Assembly (NCBI GenBank): GCA_035934315.1
Contig: DASYXZ010000056.1
Span: 1 to 31,688, forward strand
Length of the DNA: 31,688 bases
Reading direction: 5' to 3'
Source: DASYXZ01 sp035934315
GTDB taxonomy: Bacteria > Acidobacteriota > Terriglobia > UBA7540
Numbering within the stretch: the first letter of the stretch is position 1; the number at the start of each line of letters is the position of its first letter. The notes beneath the pieces are model-generated. The model ran no database searches. It was not told where the DNA came from and worked only from the letters and a program-made list of their open reading frames with translations. This document shows positions 5,952 through 14,806 of the stretch, piece after piece. The translations under genes and the position numbers were made by a program.

Positions 5952-8708
5952 GAACCAGAGATCCCCAAAATCTATTCACCGGAAACCATCGAGCCCCAGT
6001 GGGCGCGTCAGTGGGTGGAGCAGAAGCTTTATCGTCCCTCCGATGACCCGGCGAGTCCCCGCTTTTCACTCACCATTCCTCCGCCTAACATTACCGGATT
6101 GCTCCACATGGGCCACATGCTGGAGCACACGGAGATCGACATTCTGATGCGATGGCACCGTATGAAGGGCGAAAATGTGCTCTGGCTTCCCGGCACCGAC
6201 CACGCCTCCATTGCCACGCAAATGATTGTGGAACGCGAACTCGGCCGAGAGGCATTGCCCGATCTCGAGCCCGGTCCCGCCGCGCAGAGCGCCTGGCAAC
6301 GTGAAGGCCAGCGGCGGCGGCAGGAAATGGGCCGGGAAAAATTCATTGAGCGCTGCTGGTTATGGAAGGAAGAGAACGGTGGAACGATTCGCGAACAGAT
6401 GAAGCGCCTGGGCGCCTCGTGCGATTGGACTCGCGATCGCTTCACCATGGACCCGGCGTATACGCGCGCCGTGGTGGAAGTTTTTGTGCGCCTGTACGAA
6501 GAGGGACTGATTTACCGGGGAAAATATATCGTCAATTGGTGTCCGCGATGCGGCACTGCCGTTTCCGACCTCGAAGTGGTGCACGAGGAGCGCAAGGGTA
6601 AACTCTGGTATATCCGCTACCCGATTGAAGGGGGTGGGGGGCACATCACCGTGGCCACAACGCGGCCTGAAACCATGTTGGGCGATACTGCGGTAGCCGT
6701 CAATCCGTCGGACCCGCGATACCGCGAGAAGGTGGGCACCAGGGTGGAATTGCCGTTGCTCAAGCGATTCATTCCGGTGGTTGCCGACGATTTTGTGGAT
6801 CCGAAATTCGGCACTGGCGCCGTAAAGGTGACGCCCGCTCACGACCCCAACGATTTTGAAATCGCCGAGCGCCACAAACTTCCGCGCATCGAAGTGATTA
6901 ACGAAGAAGGACGCATGACTGACAAGGCTGGTCCCTACCGCGGCCTTGACCGGTTTGAAGCGCGCAACGCCGTGGTGAAAGATTTGACGGCGCAGGGACT
7001 GCTCGAAAAGATTGAAGATCACATGCTGAGCGTGGGGATTTGCCAGCGCTGCCATTCCGTCGTCGAGCCGCGGCTCTCCACTCAGTGGTTTATGAAGATG
7101 AAGCCGCTGGCGGAACCCGCCATTCGCGCGGTTGAAGACGGAAGGATCCAGGTTGTTCCCGACCAGTACAGGAAAATCTATCTCGACTGGATGGGAAAAA
7201 TCTACGACTGGTGCATCTCCCGCCAGCTCTGGTGGGGGCACCGTATCCCTGCCTGGTATTGCCTCTCCTGTGGCGTGGTGACAGTTGCGCGACAGGATCC
7301 CTCCGCCTGCACGAAATGTGGATCAACGTCGCTTCGCCCCGAGACCGACGTGCTAGACACGTGGTTCAGCTCCGCGCTGTGGCCGTTCGCCACACTGGGC
7401 TGGCCGGATGACACCCCGGACCTCCGCCTTTTTTTCCCTCAGAACTTGATGATTATGGGGTTCGACATTCTGTTTTTCTGGGGCGCGCGGATGATTATGA
7501 TGGGCATGAAATTCATGAATGAAGCGCCGTTCCGCGAGCTGTACATTCATGCCCTGGTGCGTGATGCAGAACGCCAGAAAATGTCAAAGACGAAAGGCAA
7601 CGTCATCGACCCGCTTGAAATAACGGAGAAGTATGGCACGGATGCGGTGCGCTTTGCCCTGGCCATCAGCGCCGCCCCTGGCACCGACATTGTGGTGAGC
7701 CCCGATAAATTTGATTCTTACCGGGCTTTTGCCAACAAGATTTGGAACGCCGCCCGTTTCGTCCTGATGAACTACCGGAAACTTCCGGAAAAAGTCCAGC
7801 AGCAGATTGCGGAGGCCTTGAGGCCGATGCCCGGCCTGGGCTTTGACGCCGTCGCGGCGCCGGAAAATCTTGCCCTGGCCGATCGCTGGATTTTTTCGCG
7901 TTTGCTGGCCACCACCGGCGAAGCGAACGAGGCCCTTGGTCATTACCGCTTTCACGAGGCGGCGGACAAGGTCTATCATTTTTTCTGGCACGAACTCTGC
8001 GATTGGTATCTGGAGTGGGTGAAACCTGAAATTACACAGACTGCCGCGGAACCCGCGCTGGCAACATGGATTAATCTCACGCGCGTGTTGGAGGCGGCGC
8101 TCCACTTGCTGCACCCTTTCATGCCTTTCATTACCGAAGAGCTTTGGCATGAAATTACACGCCGTCCCCGTGAAGAGTCCATTTCCCACGCGGCGTTTGA
8201 CCTGGTGAGCGATCGCGTGGCAGACCCTATCTCGGAAAAACAATTTCAAACCATTCAGGAACTGATTGTCGCGGTGCGGAATGCCAAAGCGGAGTTGAGC
8301 CTGCAAAGACAGAGGCCCAGCGTTCAGATTGCCTGCGAGGACTTGCGCGTTCTGGAACTTTTTCGCGCCCACCTCGACTCGATTCACCGCCTGGCGGGAA
8401 TCGAGGCGACGAACTTTACCCGGGGACGTATGACGGGCGAAACGGCCGGCGTCCACCATACCGCAACCTTCGACCTGCGAATTTTGCATGAGGAAAAGGT
8501 TGATCCCGCAGCCGAGCGCCTGCGCCTTGAACGTGAAAGAGAAAAATTGGAACAGGCGCTGGCACAATCCAAGAAGCAATTGGACAATCAGAGCTTTATG
8601 GACCGTGCGCCGCGTGATGTTGTTCGGGGCGTCGAGCGCCGGAACGCTGAACTCACCGAACACCATCGCAAGGTCCTCGAATCGCTGGAAAGACTCGGGA
8701 AAACATAG
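5949..8708 (+). CDS. valS: Valine--tRNA ligase
   Basis: Class Ia aminoacyl-tRNA synthetase that charges tRNA-Val. About 919 residues from the TTG start, normal for the family. The HIGH motif appears as HMGH at about residues 53-56 (in PPPNITGLLHMGH) and KMSKT near 544-548. In between lie the editing domain, with TTRPETMLGDTAVAVNP and GTGAVKVTPAHDPNDFE, and several CxxC zinc-type knuckles (NWCPRCG, CQRC, YCLSC with CTKC). The C-terminus has the valyl-specific coiled coil (RLRLEREREKLEQALAQ and onward). birA follows after 9 bases. The long minus-strand frame opposite its 3' end is a shadow. Confidence 0.97.
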   Translation: MEPEIPKIYSPETIEPQWARQWVEQKLYRPSDDPASPRFSLTIPPPNITGLLHMGHMLEHTEIDILMRWHRMKGENVLWLPGTDHASIATQMIVERELGREALPDLEPGPAAQSAWQREGQRRRQEMGREKFIERCWLWKEENGGTIREQMKRLGASCDWTRDRFTMDPAYTRAVVEVFVRLYEEGLIYRGKYIVNWCPRCGTAVSDLEVVHEERKGKLWYIRYPIEGGGGHITVATTRPETMLGDTAVAVNPSDPRYREKVGTRVELPLLKRFIPVVADDFVDPKFGTGAVKVTPAHDPNDFEIAERHKLPRIEVINEEGRMTDKAGPYRGLDRFEARNAVVKDLTAQGLLEKIEDHMLSVGICQRCHSVVEPRLSTQWFMKMKPLAEPAIRAVEDGRIQVVPDQYRKIYLDWMGKIYDWCISRQLWWGHRIPAWYCLSCGVVTVARQDPSACTKCGSTSLRPETDVLDTWFSSALWPFATLGWPDDTPDLRLFFPQNLMIMGFDILFFWGARMIMMGMKFMNEAPFRELYIHALVRDAERQKMSKTKGNVIDPLEITEKYGTDAVRFALAISAAPGTDIVVSPDKFDSYRAFANKIWNAARFVLMNYRKLPEKVQQQIAEALRPMPGLGFDAVAAPENLALADRWIFSRLLATTGEANEALGHYRFHEAADKVYHFFWHELCDWYLEWVKPEITQTAAEPALATWINLTRVLEAALHLLHPFMPFITEELWHEITRRPREESISHAAFDLVSDRVADPISEKQFQTIQELIVAVRNAKAELSLQRQRPSVQIACEDLRVLELFRAHLDSIHRLAGIEATNFTRGRMTGETAGVHHTATFDLRILHEEKVDPAAERLRLEREREKLEQALAQSKKQLDNQSFMDRAPRDVVRGVERRNAELTEHHRKVLESLERLGKT

Positions 8709-8717
8709 AAACTGGAT

Positions 8718-9710
8718 ATGCGTGCTACTGCAACAGATCGCCGCATCGACAAACTGATTTACCTGCTGGTGAAGAACGCGACCGTAGTGCTCCCCGGACC
8801 CAAAATCGCCACTCATATCGGGGTCTCGCGGACCACTGTATGGGATTACATCCAAAAGCTGCGGTCGATGGGCATAGAAATCAAGGGACACACATCGAGC
8901 GGCTACCAGCTTCGCAAGCTGCCGGACATTTTGGCGCCCAGCCTGATTCAGCCAGAGATGGGCGAAAACAAAATCGGACACAAGATAATCCATTACTTCC
9001 GGGCCGACTCGACCAACGACATAGCGCTGGAGCTGGCCGCCAATGGCGCGGCGCACGGAACGGTGGTGGTGGCAGAGGAACAAACAGCGGGCCGGGGCCG
9101 CTTTGGGCGGAACTGGTACTCAGAAAAGTCCAGCGGCATCTATGCCTCGGTCATTTTGCGGCCGGCGCTATCCCCCGCTGCCGCGCCGGCGCTCACGCTG
9201 ATGGCCGGCGTGGCAATGCATCACGCCCTGTCCGCCGCCACGGGAATGGCTGTTGACATTCGCTGGCCCAATGACTTGATGGTGAACAGCAAAAAAGTTT
9301 GCGGAATCCTCACGGAGATGAGCGCGGAACTTGACCGCCTGCACCATGTTGTCCTGGGGATCGGAATCAATGTGAACCACAGCGTCATGCCCTCGGAGCT
9401 CAGGTCCATCGCCACATCCTTGCGCATCGAGGGCGGAAGAATCTACTCCCGGGCGCATATTCTGGTGACCTTGTTGAAGGAATTAGAGAGATATTATCAA
9501 ATGCTTTTGGACGGAGGCAGCGGGCCCATCGCGCGCGCGTGGGCGAAAGTGTCAGGCTTCGCGGAAGGAAAAAAAGTCCGAGTGCTTTCAAAGGACGGTG
9601 AGTTTCGGGCCGTTACCGCAGGACTCGATCCCAGCGGAATGCTCCGAATCCGCCGCGAAGATGGAACTGAAGAGTCGTTGGTTTCCGGAGAGATAATCGA
9701 AGTAAAATAG
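8718..9710 (+). CDS. birA: Biotin--[acetyl-CoA-carboxylase] ligase with N-terminal HTH (BirA)
   Basis: 330 residues. The N-terminal 65 residues form a winged helix-turn-helix (PKIATHIGVSRTTVWDYIQKL), so this is the bifunctional group II type that both biotinylates AccB and can repress DNA. The catalytic core shows the biotinyl-AMP loop TAGRGRFGRNW, the RWPNDLMVNSKKVCGIL segment with the conserved lysine, and the LGIGINVN strand. The C-terminal SH3-like domain is present. The ATG at 8718 is in the GGATATG context seen also at ctaA and ctaB. No biotin synthesis genes are adjacent, so a target operator cannot be suggested from this window. It is followed by coaX, a common arrangement. Confidence 0.95.
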   Translation: MRATATDRRIDKLIYLLVKNATVVLPGPKIATHIGVSRTTVWDYIQKLRSMGIEIKGHTSSGYQLRKLPDILAPSLIQPEMGENKIGHKIIHYFRADSTNDIALELAANGAAHGTVVVAEEQTAGRGRFGRNWYSEKSSGIYASVILRPALSPAAAPALTLMAGVAMHHALSAATGMAVDIRWPNDLMVNSKKVCGILTEMSAELDRLHHVVLGIGINVNHSVMPSELRSIATSLRIEGGRIYSRAHILVTLLKELERYYQMLLDGGSGPIARAWAKVSGFAEGKKVRVLSKDGEFRAVTAGLDPSGMLRIRREDGTEESLVSGEIIEVK

Positions 9711-9731
9711 AAGCGCCGGCTGGTTACTGAC

Positions 9732-10553
9732 ATGGTCAATACAAACAGCAAGCTTCTGGTGATTGACGTTGGCAATACCAACACGGTCCTGGGTGTTTTT
9801 AAGGACAAACATCTTCTCGCCCAGTGGAGATTAACCACCAATCGCGCCCAAACCGCTGATGAGTATGGAATCCTGATTCGCAATCTTTTTTCCCTTGAGG
9901 GAATTCAGGCCGATCACATTTCCGCGATCATGGTGGCAAGCGTTGTGCCACCGCTTAATATGCTGCTTGAGGAAATGGCGGAAAAATATTTTCATCTCAA
10001 AGTTTTTTTCCTGGGGCCGGGCGTCCGAACTGGCATGGCCATCCATTACGACAATCCCCAGGAAGTGGGCGCCGATCGCATTGCCAATGGCGTTGCGGCC
10101 TTTGAGAAGTATGGAGGGCCTTGCGTGATCGTTGATTTTGGAACGGCCATCACCTTCGACGCGGTTTCGGAGAAAGGTGAATACCTGGGAGGCGTGATTG
10201 CGCCGGGCATCGGTATCTCATCGGAAGCGCTTTTCCAGCGTGCGGCGCGCCTTCCGCGAGTGGAAATCCGCGAACCTCAGCAGGTGATTGGGACGAACAC
10301 GGTGGGCAGCATGCAGTCCGGACTTTTTTACGGGGCAGTCGGTTTGGTGGACGGAATCCTGGACCGTCTCTTCCACACGCTGGGTAAGAAGACCAAAGTG
10401 ATTGCGACAGGTGGGCAGGCTTCGCTGATCGCTTCCGCGTCAAAATATAAACCGCCGGTGGAACCCTCGTTAACGCTGGAAGGGTTGCGGATTATCTACG
10501 AGCGAAATATTGAAGACAGGAGTCAGAAGACCGGAGTCAGGAGTCAGAAATGA
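9732..10553 (+). CDS. coaX: Type III pantothenate kinase (CoaX)
   Basis: Phosphorylates pantothenate, the first committed step of coenzyme A synthesis; an ASKHA-fold cytoplasmic enzyme not inhibited by CoA in characterised members. 273 residues. The first phosphate loop is DVGNTNTVLGVF (about residues 11-22), the pantothenate and acid-base region is PQEVGADRIANGVAA, and the second phosphate loop is VDFGTAITFDAV. The conserved C-terminal TLEGLRIIYERN is followed by about 14 extra residues made mostly of Gln, Lys, Ser and Arg. These are encoded by the GGAGTCAG repeats at 10519-10547, so the repeat has supplied the last codons and the stop. It lies 21 bases after birA and presumably shares its transcript. 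Confidence 0.95.
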   Translation: MVNTNSKLLVIDVGNTNTVLGVFKDKHLLAQWRLTTNRAQTADEYGILIRNLFSLEGIQADHISAIMVASVVPPLNMLLEEMAEKYFHLKVFFLGPGVRTGMAIHYDNPQEVGADRIANGVAAFEKYGGPCVIVDFGTAITFDAVSEKGEYLGGVIAPGIGISSEALFQRAARLPRVEIREPQQVIGTNTVGSMQSGLFYGAVGLVDGILDRLFHTLGKKTKVIATGGQASLIASASKYKPPVEPSLTLEGLRIIYERNIEDRSQKTGVRSQK

Positions 10554-10664
10554 AAGCGAATTTCAGGCGGGCTGGCGAGATCGCGAGGCGATGGAAAGAG
10601 CCATAGACAAATGCCCCGTATCGTGCCCCAAACCAGGGCGTTCTGGCTTCTGATTTCTGTCTCC
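10517..10664. repeat. Imperfect inverted-repeat element (GGAGTCAG type) at the coaX 3' end
   Basis: Three direct copies of GGAGTCAG lie at 10519-10526, 10533-10540 and 10540-10547. About 95 bases further on, 10641-10664 reads as the reverse complement of a similar string (GGAGACAGAAATCAGAAGCC). The arm starting at 10540 (GGAGTCAGAAATGA) matches it at most positions. The unit overlaps the last codons of coaX and ends just before the GTG of the next gene. It encodes nothing and resembles a small non-autonomous repeat or degenerate hairpin element. Confidence 0.55.
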
Positions 10665-10669
10665 TTTCC

Positions 10670-11383
10670 GTGGAAAATTACTTCAACTATTTCACCGAAA
10701 TCGAAGAGTGCTTTCGCCGCTGCCGGGGCACTCCCACGCTTCTCTCCACAATCGATTGGGCGCTCATCGAATCCTGGAAGGAGGCGGGCATTCCGCTCGA
10801 GGCCATCTTGATTGGCATCGAGCGGGCATTTCAGAAATTTTCAAAACGCCCCAAAAGATTCCGCAAAATTAACGGGCTCGCCTACTGTTCCCAAGCCGTC
10901 CTCGAGGCGGCCGCAGAATTAAACACAGCCCTGGTGGAAAGCGGCGCGCAGGTTCCAGGTCGTCCGCCCGCCGAAGCTCCCTTCGCAGCAGAAGAGGTTC
11001 GTGACTATCTCAATCGCAGCGCTGAAGCCGTGGAGAAAGCTTCAAACAGTTGTCGTTCAAATGGACAACTGGTTTTGGCGGAGGATCTGGAAGAGGGCGC
11101 TGCGGCGATGCGCGCAATCCTGTCGCAAGGCGAATGGGCGGCGGACTTGGAAGACTTGGAGCAGCACCTCTCGGGGTTGGAAGACAAGCTGACGGCGGCG
11201 GTGACACGGGCCGCGCCCGTTGAATTGCTGGCGGACGTCAGGCGTGAGGTGGAGCGGGGGCTTGTGAGCTACCGCCAGAAGATGACCGGACCGCAAATTG
11301 AATCGCTGCAGCGCCAGTTCATAAAGAAGCGATTGTTTGAGCATTATGCGGTTCCGCGCCTCAGTCTGTTTTATCTGGACTAG
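10670..11383 (+). CDS. Hypothetical helical protein between coaX and the RNA methyltransferase gene
   Basis: 237 residues, with no family I can name. The N-terminal half (residues 1-75) has a compact alpha-helical pattern with TLLSTIDWALIESWKEAGIP and a basic KRPKRFRKING segment. The middle and C-terminal parts are long, charged, probably coiled helices (LEDLEQHLSGLEDKL). There is no signal peptide, membrane helix or cysteine motif. Codon use matches its neighbours and it ends 26 bases before the next gene, so it is likely a real operon member. The GTG start at 10670 is uncertain because the repeat element ends there and no clear ribosome-binding site is visible. Confidence 0.7.
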   Translation: MENYFNYFTEIEECFRRCRGTPTLLSTIDWALIESWKEAGIPLEAILIGIERAFQKFSKRPKRFRKINGLAYCSQAVLEAAAELNTALVESGAQVPGRPPAEAPFAAEEVRDYLNRSAEAVEKASNSCRSNGQLVLAEDLEEGAAAMRAILSQGEWAADLEDLEQHLSGLEDKLTAAVTRAAPVELLADVRREVERGLVSYRQKMTGPQIESLQRQFIKKRLFEHYAVPRLSLFYLD

Positions 11384-11409
11384 CAACGAAATCCGGAAAA
11401 TTACTTAAA

Positions 11410-12681
11410 ATGTCATTTGAATTTTCAGCACAAAAGTTGGTGTATGGCGGCGATGCGCTGGGGCATTATCAGGGCCGCGCGGTGTTGGTGCCGCGCGCGC
11501 TGCCCGGGGAGCGCCTGGAAGTTGAACTCGTTCGCACGGCCAAAGGTGTTGCACACGCTCGTCCTTTGCGGATTCTGACGGCTGCTCCTGAGCGTGTGGA
11601 TGCTCCTTGTCCTTATTTCGGGCGCTGCGGCGGGTGCCACTACCAACATCTCAGTCCGGAAAATCAAGCCTCGGCGAGGACGGAAATCCTGCGCGAAACA
11701 TTACGCCGAATCGGAAAAATCCAATGGGAGTCGGAGATTCCCATGCACGCAGGACCTCCGTGGAACTATCGCAATCAGGCTCAAATCAAAGTCACCGTCC
11801 AACCCGATGGGAAAATTGCGCTGGGATTTTTTGAAACCGAGTCCCACAGGCTTTCCGCTATCGACGCATGCCTGATTCTTTCACCCCGCCTCAATTCGAT
11901 CCTGACCGCGCTGCGTGGAACAGAATGGTCTGACAAGCTGGCCGGATGCCGCGAAATCGAGTTGCTGGCGGACGATCGCGACGAACGACTGATGATGACT
12001 TTGCGCGGCAGTTTTAATAATGAATACGCAGAGGCGCTCGCTGCTGACTGCCTGGCCAAATTGATTGGCGTCGCGAGCGTGGCAATTAATTCCGGCGGCG
12101 GTTCGCGGGTTTTCGGCGAGCAAACATTAAAATATCAAGTGGGAGATTTCAAGTATCGGGTGAGTCCCAGCTCATTTTTTCAGGCCTCAAGATTCCTACT
12201 TCCGGAATTCGTGAAATCGGCAACCGAGGGAGAAAGAGGAGCGCTGGCGCTTGACCTTTTTGCCGGTGTTGGCTTGTTGACGCTTCCCCTGGCGCGGCAA
12301 TTCGATGAGGTGGTAGCCGTTGAAGCCCACCCGCCGGCGACCGCAGACCTTGCGGCGAATGCAAAAGCATATGCCTTCCAGAATGTTCGTGCGGTGGCGG
12401 AAACGGCGTTTGATTTTCTCAGGCGGTTTGCCCGCTCCAGCCCCGACCTTGTGGTCGTGGATCCGCCCCGCGCCGGCGTGGGGTCCGACACTCTTAAATT
12501 TATTGCCGCGCTCCAGCCCCGCAGAATTCATTATGCGAGTTGCCACCCGCCTACTCTGGCTCGTGATCTGGGCTTTCTGGTCGCGCGGGGGTATCAGTTG
12601 AAATCCGTTGAACTGTTTGATTTTTTCCCGCAGACTTTCCACATTGAGTGCATGGCGAAGCTTGTACCAAAGCAAACATGA
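11410..12681 (+). CDS. 23S rRNA (uracil-5-)-methyltransferase, RlmD/TrmA (RumA) family
   Basis: SAM-dependent m5U RNA methyltransferase. An N-terminal TRAM-like region (VYGGDALGHYQGRAVLVPRA) precedes an iron-sulfur cysteine set at about residues 67, 73 and 76 (CPYFGRCGGC) with a likely fourth cysteine near 156. The C-terminal Rossmann domain has the SAM motif ALDLFAGVGLLTLPLA, the VVVDPPRAG motif, and a catalytic Cys in YASCHPPTLARDL. Most relatives have Asn or Asp after that Cys; here it is His, a small deviation. At 423 residues it is of usual size. Whether the target is U1939 or another 23S or tRNA uridine cannot be told from sequence. Confidence 0.9.
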   Translation: MSFEFSAQKLVYGGDALGHYQGRAVLVPRALPGERLEVELVRTAKGVAHARPLRILTAAPERVDAPCPYFGRCGGCHYQHLSPENQASARTEILRETLRRIGKIQWESEIPMHAGPPWNYRNQAQIKVTVQPDGKIALGFFETESHRLSAIDACLILSPRLNSILTALRGTEWSDKLAGCREIELLADDRDERLMMTLRGSFNNEYAEALAADCLAKLIGVASVAINSGGGSRVFGEQTLKYQVGDFKYRVSPSSFFQASRFLLPEFVKSATEGERGALALDLFAGVGLLTLPLARQFDEVVAVEAHPPATADLAANAKAYAFQNVRAVAETAFDFLRRFARSSPDLVVVDPPRAGVGSDTLKFIAALQPRRIHYASCHPPTLARDLGFLVARGYQLKSVELFDFFPQTFHIECMAKLVPKQT

Positions 12682-12797
12682 ACCGGGTATCAAAAGTGGA
12701 GCACGCGGTGGAAATGTGTAAATCCTGCAAAAATCAAACACTTTCCATATTTCCCCGGACCGCGGGGATCTATTCTGGAAAGTATTATAACCGCCGC

Positions 12798-12810
12798 TTG
12801 ACATGGTCAA
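12798..12810. promoter_or_regulatory. Palindrome upstream of the xylanase gene
   Basis: TTGACATGGTCAA is a 13-base palindrome (TTGAC arms, 3-base centre) 45 bases before the xylanase ATG. It contains a perfect -35-like TTGACA, but the only good -10-like box, TATACT at 12811-12816, is far too close. I therefore read it as a possible operator rather than a promoter. Confidence 0.25.
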
Positions 12811-12855
12811 TATACTTGTGGATTCGCCACAGGCTTTTCTAAGGAGAGATGAATT

Positions 12856-13962
12856 ATGCCGATGCACAAACAATTAAATAATGTTTTGACTTCCGTTCTT
12901 GCCGCTCTTGTTCTTCTGTTTAATTCCGCGCTCCCGTGTACTGCCCAGACGTTAAGCCAGGCGGCGGCGCGGATCAACCTGCAGGTGGGAACAGCCGTTA
13001 ATCCGTTCTTCTTTTCCAACCCGCAGTATGCCCAGACGCTGGCCCGCGAGTTCAATATGATTGAACCGGAAAACGCCATGAAATGGACAGCCACTGAGCC
13101 GTCGCCGGGCAAATTTAACTACACTGCCGGCGATGAAGTGGTTGTCTTCGCCGCGGCGCACCGCATGAAAGTGCGAGGTCACAATCTGCTTTGGGGCGAA
13201 CATAATCCCGCTTGGCTCGATTCCGGCCAATTCACCGCCGAGCAGTTGCACGATATGATGAAGGCGCACATCATCGCCGTCGCCAGCCATTATCGCGGGA
13301 AGGTGTTTGCGTGGGATGTTGTGAATGAAGCAATGGGCAATAACGGCGAAGTCAAACACAGCATTTGGTATGACCGCCCCGGCATCGGCATGGCTGGAAA
13401 GGGAACCGAATACGTCGCGCAGGCGTTCCGCTGGGCGCATCAAGCGGACCCGGACGCGCTCCTTTTTTACAACGATTACGACGCCGAAGGTCTGAATGCC
13501 AAATCCAACGGCATCTATGCAATGGTCATGGACTTTAAAAAGCGGGGCGTGCCAATTGATGGTGTGGGGCTGCAAATGCATGTGGGTCTGGATAACGTCC
13601 CGAAAGACGTCGCGGCCAATATCGAGCGGCTCACCGCGCTCGGCCTGCAAGTCCAGATTACTGAAATGGACGTGCGACTGCCCATCAACTCTTCCGGCGA
13701 GCTACTCAACCCAACAGACCTCGAAAGACAGGCGAAAATTTATGGCGAAATCGCCGGAATTTGCGCCTCACATCCCGGCTGCACGGCGTTTCAGACGTGG
13801 GGATTCACCGATCGGTACACCTGGATTGTCCATTTCACTCACGGCAAGTTTGGCCAGCCGCTTTTATTCAACGCTGCCTATGAGCCGAAACCCGCATACC
13901 AGGCGGTGCTCGATGCGCTCAGCAAGGCGGATCCAAATATTGCCCGGCGCCGCGCGGAATGA
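12856..13962 (+). CDS. Secreted endo-1,4-beta-xylanase, GH10 family
   Basis: 368 residues. A signal peptide (basic MPMHKQ, hydrophobic core, cleavage near CTAQT) sends it out of the cytoplasm. The single GH10 barrel carries the acid/base glutamate E158 in WDVVNEAM and the nucleophile E270 in QITEMDVRLP. Other GH10 hallmarks are the NAMKWTATEP and RGHNLLWGEHNPAWL segments and the late QTWGFTDRYTW. It should hydrolyse internal beta-1,4 xylosidic bonds of xylan. There is no carbohydrate-binding module or linker. AGGAGA at 12842-12847 gives a good ribosome-binding site 8 bases before the ATG. No other glycan genes are nearby, so it is a lone enzyme in a 174-base upstream spacer of its own. Confidence 0.95.
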   Translation: MPMHKQLNNVLTSVLAALVLLFNSALPCTAQTLSQAAARINLQVGTAVNPFFFSNPQYAQTLAREFNMIEPENAMKWTATEPSPGKFNYTAGDEVVVFAAAHRMKVRGHNLLWGEHNPAWLDSGQFTAEQLHDMMKAHIIAVASHYRGKVFAWDVVNEAMGNNGEVKHSIWYDRPGIGMAGKGTEYVAQAFRWAHQADPDALLFYNDYDAEGLNAKSNGIYAMVMDFKKRGVPIDGVGLQMHVGLDNVPKDVAANIERLTALGLQVQITEMDVRLPINSSGELLNPTDLERQAKIYGEIAGICASHPGCTAFQTWGFTDRYTWIVHFTHGKFGQPLLFNAAYEPKPAYQAVLDALSKADPNIARRRAE

Positions 13963-13981
13963 TTTCACGCGTGGATTTCCA

Positions 13982-14362
13982 TCACGTTTTCCATTTCCCA
14001 TCTTCCTCGGCACTTTCTCGAAGGCGGAAGGCGGTGATCTTGCGGATCAGAGCCAGCGGTAGCGGCTTCCCCAGCGGAAATTGGATGGACCCCTTAGCCG
14101 TGGCAAATCCTGAAAGTTCCTTGGTGAAGGCTTTCACTGCCGCCGCTGTAGGATAAAAGCCGATGTGATGTTTGAACGCGCCGAAAATCACCAGTATCCT
14201 CCGATGGGAGAAAGCAGGCATCCCCCACTTAAGGCTTTCTTGGGCCTCCGGTGCGGAGGCGCGAATACACGCGCGCATCTCGCGCAGCTTCCTCCGAGCC
14301 TCTTGGGGGGCGGCATTGATGTATTCGGTCATGGTTTTAGGTCGGGGCTTTTTTGGAGTCAT
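13982..14362 (-). CDS. DUF1801 family protein (YdhG-like)
   Basis: 126 residues. The DUF1801 pattern is clear: a TMTEYINAAPQEARRKLREM helix, then ESLKWGMPAFSHRRILVIFGAFKHHIGFYP, and SIQFPLGKPLPLALIRKITAFR. The fold is shared with small cytoplasmic proteins related to YdhG and frataxin-like folds; function is not firmly established. It converges with the xylanase gene (19-base gap) and lies 36 bases downstream of vapC on the same strand, so it may ride on the vapBC transcript. Confidence 0.85.
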   Translation of the reverse strand: MTPKKPRPKTMTEYINAAPQEARRKLREMRACIRASAPEAQESLKWGMPAFSHRRILVIFGAFKHHIGFYPTAAAVKAFTKELSGFATAKGSIQFPLGKPLPLALIRKITAFRLRESAEEDGKWKT

Positions 14363-14398
14363 ATAAAATCCGTTGACCTTAAGAATCTTCCGTTGTCG

Positions 14399-14806
14399 CT
14401 AATGGCTCCGCCATACGTCGGCGCGCATCACATCGAAATGATGGTCATAAGTCCAGACCTCAATGCCCAAGCGAGCCGCTAAAACAGCCAGCGTGGCGTC
14501 AAAGAATGTGATGGGCTGATCGGCAAACACTGTGAGCTTGGTCAGGGCGTCGTGATAGTCCTCCGGTGTGGGATTGATCAACGCAGCGCCGCTCCGTATA
14601 TCGCTCAGCCAGTTTGCGGCAGCCGGTCTCCCAAGGCGAAACAGCACCAGCGTGTAGGCTTCTAAAAGCGTTGGGTAGGCGATGAGGACTTCATGTTTGT
14701 CGCGCGCCAACCGCTTTAACTCCCGGTGGGCCCGGTCATGGTGAGCATCGTCCGGGTCAACTGCGGCATAAAGCGGGCCGGAATCGGCAAGAACGGCCCG
14801 CTTCAT
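14399..14806 (-). CDS. PIN-domain ribonuclease toxin, VapC family
   Basis: 135 residues. PIN-fold acidic residues are visible: D8 in VLADSGPL, E49 in the PTLLEAYTL helix, D in FFDATLAV and D in TYDHHFD. VapC toxins cleave tRNA or rRNA; the target here is unknown. The ATG overlaps the antitoxin stop by 4 bases (14803-14806), the standard coupling in vapBC operons. Length is normal and all four acidic positions are present, so it should be active. Confidence 0.88.
   Translation of the reverse strand: MKRAVLADSGPLYAAVDPDDAHHDRAHRELKRLARDKHEVLIAYPTLLEAYTLVLFRLGRPAAANWLSDIRSGAALINPTPEDYHDALTKLTVFADQPITFFDATLAVLAARLGIEVWTYDHHFDVMRADVWRSH

Noticed and set aside
6360..7241. 293-codon minus-strand frame inside valS
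   Set aside because: Antisense to the valS editing and catalytic regions, with no recognisable domain.
7584..9083. 499-codon open frame on the minus strand
   Set aside because: It is antisense to valS and birA, both firmly identified; its translation shows no family pattern and is a shadow of their codon bias.
12798..12816. TTGACA with TATACT as the xylanase promoter
   Set aside because: The two boxes are only 7 bases apart, too close for sigma70; kept only as a palindrome.
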